A DNA stretch of 64,000 bases from Bartonella sp. ML70XJBT.G (GTDB lineage: Bacteria > Pseudomonadota > Alphaproteobacteria > Rhizobiales > Rhizobiaceae): contig NZ_JAQITA010000001.1 in assembly GCF_028618575.1 (NCBI RefSeq), positions 62,001 through 126,000 of the forward strand, written 5' to 3'. This document shows positions 57,484 through 64,000 of the stretch, one piece after another. Within the stretch, counting starts at the first letter, position 1. Each line of letters begins with the position of its first letter. The notes under the pieces are model-generated. The model was not told the origin of the DNA and did not search any database. It worked only from the letters and a program-made list of their open reading frames with translations. Made by a program: the position numbers and the translations under genes.

Positions 57484-58380
57484 ATGAGTATGTTTGCGTT
57501 TTCTGGCGCTATGGAATTAGGCCTTATTTATGCTTTTGTTGCTATAGGGGTGTATCTTTCCTTTCGTGTCTTGGATTTTCCGGATTTAACGGTTGATGGT
57601 TCATTTCTTCTTGGATCCTGTGTTTGTGGTGTATTGATTCTTTTAGGTTTCAATGCGTGGGTTGCTATGGCATGCGCTTTTTGTGCGGGTATGGTGGCAG
57701 GTTTGGTAACAGCTTTGCTCAATTTGCGTTTTGGCATTTTAAACCTTTTGGCTTCTATTTTGACAATGTCGGCACTCTATACGGTTAATCTTCGTATTAT
57801 GGGGATTATGGGAGGCTCTAATATTAATTTGGCGCTTTCTGACACGGCTTTAACACCTTTTTATAATCTGTTTGGTTTACCTGATATTTTTGTGCGTCCT
57901 CTTTTTGTTGGTACTGTCTTGCTGGTGGTGGCATTTTTGGTCTGGCGCTTTTTGGAAAGTGAAATAGGTCTTGCTATGCGCGCAATGGGTGCTAATCCAC
58001 GGATGGCTACCGCGCAAGGCGTTCATACCTCAGCGTTGATTTATTTTGGTATGGGGCTTTCCAATGCTTGTGTTGCGCTTGGCGGTTCCCTTTATATTCA
58101 AACTGCGATTGCTACCGATATTACTGGTGGAGCTGGTACAATTGTTTTCGGTTTAGCGGCGGTTATTATTGGGGAAACCCTCTTTCGTACACGCAGTATT
58201 TTTTGGATTATTTTCAGCTGTATTGTTGGATCTGTTCTTTATCGTGTTGCTGTGCAATTTGCTTTTGAAGCAAACGGCATTGGTATTGATACATCGACAG
58301 ATCTTCAGTTAATCACTGCGCTGCTCGTTGTTTCAGCCCTTGTTGTACCGCGCTATTTGGGGGGGCGTAAATATGATTGA
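57484..58380 (+). CDS. ABC transporter permease (COG4120 type)
   Basis: A 298-residue integral membrane protein with about eight to nine spans of the branched-chain/monosaccharide permease fold. LSFRVLDFPDLTVDGSFLLG near 25-44, MRAMGANPRMATAQG near 169 and the GLSNACVALGG segment are conserved. It lies 63 bp after the binding-protein gene and overlaps the ATPase start by 8 bp. Confidence 0.9.
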   Translation: MSMFAFSGAMELGLIYAFVAIGVYLSFRVLDFPDLTVDGSFLLGSCVCGVLILLGFNAWVAMACAFCAGMVAGLVTALLNLRFGILNLLASILTMSALYTVNLRIMGIMGGSNINLALSDTALTPFYNLFGLPDIFVRPLFVGTVLLVVAFLVWRFLESEIGLAMRAMGANPRMATAQGVHTSALIYFGMGLSNACVALGGSLYIQTAIATDITGGAGTIVFGLAAVIIGETLFRTRSIFWIIFSCIVGSVLYRVAVQFAFEANGIGIDTSTDLQLITALLVVSALVVPRYLGGRKYD

Positions 58381-59167
58381 GTTTTCTCATGTCAGTGTTA
58401 CTTTTAAACCGCAAACTCCATTAGAAAAACAGGCTCTCATTGATATTAATCTCAAGATTGATCAGGGTAGTTTTGTTACCGTTATTGGGTCAAATGGTGC
58501 TGGTAAATCAACTTTGCTTAGTGTTTTAGCTGGCGCAATTCTGCCCACTACAGGAAAAGTGGTCATCAATGGGCAAAATGTTTCTAGGCAATCAATCAGT
58601 GAGAGAGCGGGAAAGATCGCTTGTGTTTTTCAAGATTCATTAATGGGAAGCTGTGGTTCTTTAACAATTGAAGAAAATTTGGCTCTTGCTGCTCTTCGAG
58701 GAAATCGCCGTGGTTTGCGTTCAGCCTTGAATCATGAAAAACGGCAATTTTTTCGAAATGAAATTGCTCAATTAGGCATTGGTCTTGAGGCATATATTCA
58801 TAATCCTATGGACAGTTTGTCAGGGGGACAACGCCAAGCCGTTTGTCTTGTGATGGCAACTTTAGCTCATGCGGATGTTTTATTGCTTGATGAACATACC
58901 TCAGCATTAGATCCTGGAATGGCCGATTTTGTAATGCAACTGACTGAAAAAATCGTTGAAGAGAAAAAATTAACAACTATTATGGTAACGCATTCTATGC
59001 GTCAGGCTCTCGATCATGGAGATCGTACATTGATGTTGCATGGCGGAAAAGTGATTTTGGATGTCTGTCAAGAAGAGCGTAAGGGCTTAGGTGTAAATGA
59101 TTTAATTGGCATGTTTCAAAAAGTGCGTGGGGAAGCTCTTGATGATGATGCACTGTTAATGGATTGA
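58373..59167 (+). CDS. ABC transporter ATP-binding protein (COG1101 type)
   Basis: 264 residues from ATG 58373. The frame is open from 58328, but the conserved start MIEFSHVSVTF favours this site. Walker A is GSNGAGKSTLL near 41, signature LSGGQRQ near 149, and Walker B VLLLDEHTSALDP near 168, where histidine after the catalytic glutamate is usual in this family. Then comes the H-loop VTHSMRQ. It completes a three-gene importer. Confidence 0.92.
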   Translation: MIEFSHVSVTFKPQTPLEKQALIDINLKIDQGSFVTVIGSNGAGKSTLLSVLAGAILPTTGKVVINGQNVSRQSISERAGKIACVFQDSLMGSCGSLTIEENLALAALRGNRRGLRSALNHEKRQFFRNEIAQLGIGLEAYIHNPMDSLSGGQRQAVCLVMATLAHADVLLLDEHTSALDPGMADFVMQLTEKIVEEKKLTTIMVTHSMRQALDHGDRTLMLHGGKVILDVCQEERKGLGVNDLIGMFQKVRGEALDDDALLMD

Positions 59168-59171
59168 TATT

Positions 59172-60212
59172 TTGGCTCAGAAAAAAGCGCATGAAGTTGG
59201 TCAGTTTCTAACGCGTCTTTCACGTGCTTTTCCTATTGTTCTCATTTATGGACCAGATCGCGGTCTTGTTTGTGAATCTGCACAGCGTTTTGCTAAGCTT
59301 ACACAGGTCGCAATAGATGATCCATTTTCAACGATTCGTTTGGATGCTGCTGAGATTGATAAAGATCCTGCTCGTTTGGGAAATGAAGCGCGTACTTTAT
59401 CGCTGTTTGGTGGTGATCGTTTAATATGGATTTCTAATGGTGCAAACCAAAAAGGTTTTCTTACGGCTTTGAAGCTTCTCATTGAGGAGCCACCAGAAAA
59501 AAGTTTTATTCTTATTGAAGCAGGGGATTTAAAAAAAGGAACGGGTTTACGCAATGTTATTGAAACGGCATCAAAAGCGATGGCTTTGCCCTGTTTTGCC
59601 GATGATGCTCGCTCTCTTGATGCTTTGATGGATGAGGTTTTAAGTTATTTTCAAAAGACCATTGCTTTGGATGCGCGCAAGTGGTTACATGAAAGTTTGG
59701 GAGGGGATCGTCTTGTTTCTCGCAGTGAATTAGAAAAGCTTTGTCTTTATGCTTCAGAGAAACATATTACCCTTGAGGATGTGAAAGCTGTTGTCAGTAA
59801 TGTGAGTGCTGTTTCTCTCGATGAAGTAGTTGATGCGCTTTTATTGGGGGATATCAGAAATTTTGAGGCACATTTTAACCAACATGCAAAACAAAATGGG
59901 ACAGTTTTTTTTATTTTAAGTACAGCACAAAGGCATTTTCAGCAATTACAGCTATTGCGTTATCAAGTGGAGGTGGAAAGAAACTCTCCTTCTGTTGTGG
60001 TTGCTCAGGCTCGGCCTCCGATTTTTTTTCAGCGGAAAAAAGTCGTTGAGCAAGCTTTAAGATATTGGAAGTTAGAACATATTGCTTATGCTATGGAAAG
60101 AATTCAAACTGCTGTTTTAGAAAGCCGTAAAAATCCGCTTTTGAGTGAAGCTATCATTCGTCAAGCTTTGCTAGGGCTTACAATTGTTGCACGGCGCCAA
60201 ATGGCTGCTTAA
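59172..60212 (+). CDS. holA: DNA polymerase III delta subunit
   Basis: The clamp-loader subunit that opens the sliding clamp. It has 346 residues from TTG 59172. FPIVLIYGPDRGLVCESA near 20-37 replaces the AAA+ P-loop. Then come the DPFSTIRLDA segment, GGDRLIWI near 82, FILIEAGDLKKGTGLRN near 113, and the C-terminal SRKNPLLSEAIIRQALL region. It starts 5 bp after the ABC ATPase and ends before a short terminator. Confidence 0.92.
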   Translation: MAQKKAHEVGQFLTRLSRAFPIVLIYGPDRGLVCESAQRFAKLTQVAIDDPFSTIRLDAAEIDKDPARLGNEARTLSLFGGDRLIWISNGANQKGFLTALKLLIEEPPEKSFILIEAGDLKKGTGLRNVIETASKAMALPCFADDARSLDALMDEVLSYFQKTIALDARKWLHESLGGDRLVSRSELEKLCLYASEKHITLEDVKAVVSNVSAVSLDEVVDALLLGDIRNFEAHFNQHAKQNGTVFFILSTAQRHFQQLQLLRYQVEVERNSPSVVVAQARPPIFFQRKKVVEQALRYWKLEHIAYAMERIQTAVLESRKNPLLSEAIIRQALLGLTIVARRQMAA

Positions 60213-60224
60213 AATGCTCAGTTT

Positions 60225-60246
60225 TTGTGAAAACTCACAATTTTTT
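60225..60246 (+). terminator. Intrinsic terminator after holA
   Basis: A 6-bp stem TTGTGA/TCACAA with an AAAC loop is followed by six T, 13 bp after the holA stop. Confidence 0.6.
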
Positions 60247-60499
60247 CTCATAAGGCTTATTTGTTTTTGAAAGATAGTGGACTTTCATAGGGAGATTTGA
60301 TGGGGTTTTCATTTGTCAGAGGGATATTAAAAACGGGAAAGCAGCTTCATTTAAGAAGATATTAAGGTGTAAAGCTAAAAACCTCTCTCTCATTTTTTCA
60401 TTCAGCTTTGCGATTTTTTCAAGCCTACGGTCATGTCTTTTCATAGAGGCATGTTTTTTTACTAAGCACAGAGCGCCGGAAAACAAAACACTGTAGACA

Positions 60500-60690
60500 A
60501 AACGCCATTGCGGTGCATACTCATAGCAATTGTTTTTATGAAATCTCTCTCAATGCACCAAGCCCATTTTACGATGGCGTTTGATATAACGATAAAGCCA
60601 TTGAGCGCCGCCATCTTTACGCTTATGAAGAGCAAGCCTGCACCATCATTGTATTTGTTAGCCTGCAATATTGCGATAGCTCTTGGCGTT
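60500..60690 (-). pseudogene. Relic of phage-type integrase N-terminus (3)
   Basis: On the minus strand, pieces in shifting frames read HKRKDGGAQWLYRYIKRHRK then MGLV and later QWRFV, the arm-binding domain of P4-like integrases. It aligns with the plus-strand relic at 48379-48578. Stops and frameshifts are frequent and no catalytic domain remains nearby. Confidence 0.68.
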
Positions 60691-61218
60691 TGAAAGTTTC
60701 ATAAGAGGCATTTTTACACCTTTTTTAGTTTTATTCACATGCTCATTTTGCTTTTGATGCGCAACTGAGTGATTATTCATGAATAACAGGTTTGAGATGA
60801 AAAAATCTTATCATTTTCAGGGGTGTTTATTGAGGTTGTAAGATAACAAAATAGTATTATAGATCAATTTGTTGTGTCTATTATTCATATAATTTGTTTG
60901 ATGGAAACAAGAGAGCTGTGGAAAGGGGTTTTTTGTAGGTTTGCTGAAAGGTGAATGTTGATTTTATTTATGCGTTTGTCTGCTCACAAGAATGTTACGT
61001 TATTGCTTGCAAAATTTCTTTGTTGGTAGAATGGATTTTTCTCCGTATTGGCTTGATTGATGGCTTAGGGAAAAGAAAAATGCTCTTAAAATAGTGATTT
61101 TACACGATTTATTGAGTATAATTTTTTATATTTGAAAAATTTTATTAATTGTTATGGTCAAATGTGGGTGGAGATTGGACCATTATGCAAAGAAGTAAGT
61201 TCTGTTTACATTTTTGGG

Positions 61219-61307
61219 GAATTTGCAGACAAATTGTGGCTTTGAGGCTGTATTCATAGAGTCTTAAAGGTGAAAGATGCGTCCTATTCGGTTTGAAATA
61301 AAAAGAT
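61219..61307 (+). repeat. Duplicate of the tyrC leader and first codons
   Basis: 61219-61307 resembles 61569-61657. Shared blocks include AAAGGTGAAAGATGC and TATTCGGTTTGAAA, covering ribosome binding site, start codon and about seven codons of tyrC. In this copy ATG 61277 opens a 42-codon frame (MRPIRFEIKRCC start) that departs from tyrC after residue 8. Confidence 0.7.
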
Positions 61308-61627
61308 GCTGTTTTATGGAGAGAGGTTATTATTCTGCTCAAGAATTTAAAAGAAACTATTTGTGTCATGGTGTCTGTTTATTAGCAAGAATTGACAGAT
61401 TTTAGGGCTTGATGTTCCATTTTTTCTTACTATTTTGGGGAGCATTTTCCAGATAAAAGTAATTTGTTAGTTGATTACGCAGGGAATTATCAGGTAGCCG
61501 CGTGATCTCATTATTTGTTCTTTTGTTGGGTTGTGGTTTTTAAAATGTTTGGTAGATAACTCTTGAAAAAACAGGCAGATAAATTATGACTTTGTGATCG
61601 TTTTCACAGAGTCTTTAAAGGTGAAAG

Positions 61628-62566
61628 ATGCTCCATATTCGGTTTGAAAAAATAGCTCTCATTGGTATTGGTCTTATCGGTTCTTCTTTAGCAAGGGTGA
61701 TTAAAAAGAAAAATCTCGCTGCTCAGATTTCTATAGCAACGCGTCGTCAAGAAACATTGAAAAGAGCACGTGAATTGGAACTTGGGGATTTTTATACAAC
61801 CGATAATGCAAAAGCGGTTGAAGGGGCAGATCTTGTTCTTGTTTCTGTTCCTGTTGGAGCAAGTGCTGAGGTGGCAAAAACTATTGGTGATCATTTAAAA
61901 CCTGGGGCAATTGTGAGTGATGTTGGTTCTACAAAAGCGTTGGTTATTGCAGAAATGGCACCTTTATTGCCCAAAACTGTTCATTTTATTCCAGGACACC
62001 CCATTGCTGGAACAGAATATTCAGGACCTGATGCTGGTTTTGCAGATTTGTTTATGAATCGCTGGTGTATTTTAACACCTTTTGCTGAAAGTGATGCTAC
62101 GGCTGTTGCGCAATTGACAGCGTTTTGGGAAGCTTGTGGTGCGCGTGTAGAAAAAATGGAACCTAAACATCATGATCTTGTGTTGGCTATTGTTTCACAT
62201 TTGCCGCATTTGATTGCTTATAATACTGTTGGAACAGCGAGTGATTTAGAAAAGGTCACCAATTCAGAAGTGATTGCTTATTCTGCTTCAGGTTTTCGGG
62301 ATTTTACCCGTTTGGCATCTTCTGATCCTGTTATGTGGCGTGATATTTGTTTGCACAATAAGGATGCTATTTTAGAAATGTTGAGCCGTTTTAGTGAAGG
62401 GCTTGCTTCTTTAGAACAGGCAATTCGTTTGGGAGATGGTGAGACATTGTTTAACTTTTTTACACGCACACGTGCTGTGCGTCGCAGTATTATTGATGCA
62501 GGGCAAGAAATTGATGCCCCCGATTTTGGGCGCCACAGTGTTTCTAAAGAAGGTGGACAAAAGTAA
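61628..62566 (+). CDS. tyrC: Prephenate/arogenate dehydrogenase
   Basis: NAD(P)-dependent oxidative decarboxylation in tyrosine synthesis. The nucleotide-binding GIGLIGSSLARVIK is near 13-26, SDVGSTKALV near 98-107, and HFIPGHPIAGTEYSG with the catalytic histidine near 120. HHDLVLAIVSHLPHLIAY near 178 carries the second conserved histidines, and SGFRDFTRLASSDPVMWRD is near 222. It has 312 residues. ATG 61628 follows AAAGGTG. Specificity for prephenate or arogenate is not resolved. The leader is duplicated 350 bp upstream. Confidence 0.92.
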   Translation: MLHIRFEKIALIGIGLIGSSLARVIKKKNLAAQISIATRRQETLKRARELELGDFYTTDNAKAVEGADLVLVSVPVGASAEVAKTIGDHLKPGAIVSDVGSTKALVIAEMAPLLPKTVHFIPGHPIAGTEYSGPDAGFADLFMNRWCILTPFAESDATAVAQLTAFWEACGARVEKMEPKHHDLVLAIVSHLPHLIAYNTVGTASDLEKVTNSEVIAYSASGFRDFTRLASSDPVMWRDICLHNKDAILEMLSRFSEGLASLEQAIRLGDGETLFNFFTRTRAVRRSIIDAGQEIDAPDFGRHSVSKEGGQK

Positions 62567-63529
62567 GGATTTTTGTCGATTTTTTTCATTTTCTGGAAAT
62601 TGATATTCCTTTAAGTGGTAGATTGCTATACGGAAATCTCTCTTGTGGCTGCCTGTTTTATCTTAAGACCTGCTTATGAACGATATTAGGAGAGATCCAT
62701 TGTCATCACTCTCTTGATATCTGCAAGGTATAAATTGGCATCGTCATTTTATTTGCAAGCTCCCGATGTTGCGACAGCTTTTATATGAAAATAGATGATG
62801 AGGAGTATGTGTATTTCTTTACTTAAAGGCTTTTATCCATATGCTGGCCTTCTTTGAGATGCGTAAGGGAAGAGTTGTAATTGATTTGTTATGGATAAGG
62901 TAAAAATGAGAGAATGTTAAAGTCTTTGGCTTTTTCATTCAGCATGAGAACAATATATTATTTTTATAAATCAGTATATTGATAGAGAAAAGATAAGCGA
63001 TTGTTTGGGTATAGAGACTGAGGCTCAAAAGATTTTATAGCGGCAAGATGGTTCCCTAGAGCATAGGGATGCACAAAGCAATTACGGAATTTAGAGTTCT
63101 TCTTTTAAGTGGTTGGAGAATTTCATATCATGCAATGCTTTGCTTTTTGTGCATAGTGGTTATTTCTAGATTATGTTTGTGTAATATATTGATACTCATG
63201 TTGTTTTTCAGCTGTTATTGAGTGTGTTCTGACATTGCAAAAAGATAATTGAGAGTGGTGTCTCTAAGTTTGCGATTTTATGGGTTGTTTGGTGTGGGTT
63301 TATATCAATCTATCCCATGTTTTTTGTAATATCAATGTGTTAATTCTATTGCTTTTCAGCGTTTTTGGCTTTTGATGCGTAAAATGTTTTGATTTGTTGT
63401 TTTCCTTTTTGTCTATAAGCTAGGCTTGACCGTATTGATGATTGCCCTTTATATTAAGAAATATTTGTTTTTAGATTTTTATGCAACTTGTAGAGATTAA
63501 GAAAGAATATTACCAGAAAGTATTGAGAT
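62567..63529. other. Gene-free region between tyrC and the YihY-family gene
   Basis: 960 bp with no frame I can support, no tRNA and no clear terminator. Frequent stops in all frames suggest either decayed coding DNA or long non-coding spacer. I recognise no family in it. Confidence 0.5.
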
Positions 63530-64000
63530 TTGTTAAGGAATATCTTTTGGTATAGCTATCGTATTCTTGGGGATGCAGTCAGCCATTATTGGCGTGATAA
63601 TGGAAGTGCTTTTGCTAGTCATGTCGCGCTGTCGGGGCTTTTAGCATTTTTTCCTTTTTTTATTTTTGGAACATCCCTTGCTCGTTTTCTTGGTGCTTTT
63701 ACATATACGCCACAAAAAATTAAAGCCCTTGTGCAATTATTACCAGATGTCATTGCAGAGCCTTTGTCTCAAGAAATTATCAGTGTTTCAACTATTCAGC
63801 GCGGGGATGTGTTAACGCTTTCTGTCATTGGGGCGGCTTATTTTGCGTCCAACGGGATAGAGGCATTGCGTGCAGCTTTGAATAAAGCTTATCGCGTTGT
63901 TGATCGACGTAGTTTATTGTTTTGCCGTTTTCAAAGTTTGTTTTTTGTCATTCTTGGAGCCTTTGGTCTTTTGGTAATCAGCTTTTTGTTGATTTTAGCA
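63530..64000 (+). CDS. YihY/BrkB-family inner membrane protein (partial, 3' end cut)
   Basis: The frame opens after a TGA at 63524-63526. TTG 63530 is the first usable start, and it stays open to the window end (157 residues). HYWRDNGSAFASHVALSGLLAFFPFFIFG near 20-48, read in parts, and GAAYFASNGIEALRAALNKAY near 103-123 are signatures of the YihY family, once misnamed ribonuclease BN. Several membrane segments are seen. The function is unknown; a role in envelope transport has been proposed. Confidence 0.85.
   Translation, partial: MLRNIFWYSYRILGDAVSHYWRDNGSAFASHVALSGLLAFFPFFIFGTSLARFLGAFTYTPQKIKALVQLLPDVIAEPLSQEIISVSTIQRGDVLTLSVIGAAYFASNGIEALRAALNKAYRVVDRRSLLFCRFQSLFFVILGAFGLLVISFLLILA

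Larger units (their letters stand above)
60247..61627. other. Gene-free region between holA and tyrC
   Basis: 1.4 kb without an intact gene. It holds a minus-strand integrase relic (60500-60690), a TTATTCATGAATAA palindrome (60773-60786) and a tandem-type duplication of the tyrC leader (61219-61307). The rest is AT-rich and uninformative. Confidence 0.6.

Noticed and set aside
60462-60668. 68-codon minus-strand frame near tyrC
   Set aside because: It overlaps the integrase relic and crosses its true frames, so it is an accidental frame within a pseudogene.

Overview
The window is AT-rich alphaproteobacterial chromosome and most likely comes from Bartonella (Hyphomicrobiales/Rhizobiales). The genus call rests on gene order (polA, dnaQ-coaE-aroE-maf-ppsR, origin, rho-mnmE-mnmG-rsmG-parA-parB), on a Brucella-type Omp19 lipoprotein and a BA14K protein, on the absence of the hem genes that usually sit between the origin and rho in relatives, and on many decayed intergenic stretches. 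The species cannot be told from the sequence alone.

Left part (1-15 kb): the replication origin region. A leftward block of housekeeping genes (polA, dnaQ, coaE, aroE, maf, ppsR) and a rightward block (rho, mnmE, mnmG, rsmG, parA, parB) diverge from a 636-bp, extremely AT-rich gap. The gap holds perfect and near-perfect DnaA boxes. Four near-perfect parS palindromes surround parAB. A small plus-strand RNA gene with its own -10 box and intrinsic terminator lies between polA and dnaQ and resembles the suhB/MmgR family.

15-42 kb: a secreted protein of unknown function, gloB, the yciB-ftsY-mtaB-dapF operon, omp19, zapE, and the TCA cluster mdh-sucCD-sucAB-lpdA, which has a long hairpin between sucD and sucA. 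Then come a carboxy(nor)spermidine polyamine gene pair, a BA14K protein, a six-gene Mrp/Pha cation/proton antiporter operon with fused A and B subunits, and two tandem MliC-like lysozyme-inhibitor genes.

42-64 kb: tRNA-Arg(CCU) interrupted by a 228-nt group I intron, aroB-aroK, xerD-accA, an L,D-transpeptidase lipoprotein, a COG0523 GTPase with a D,D-carboxypeptidase, plsC, thiD, an FMN reductase, tRNA-Gly(GCC), a three-gene ABC importer, holA, tyrC and the start of a YihY-family gene. The spaces between these genes are long and contain wreckage: three fragments of a phage-type integrase N-terminus, a fragment of the secreted gene found at 14.6 kb, a frameshifted dehydrogenase pseudogene, a duplicated tyrC leader and a short dispersed repeat.

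I found no defence system, secretion system or CRISPR array. The most informative non-coding items are the origin/parS architecture, the group I intron, the candidate sRNA, the sucD-sucA hairpin and the integrase relics.
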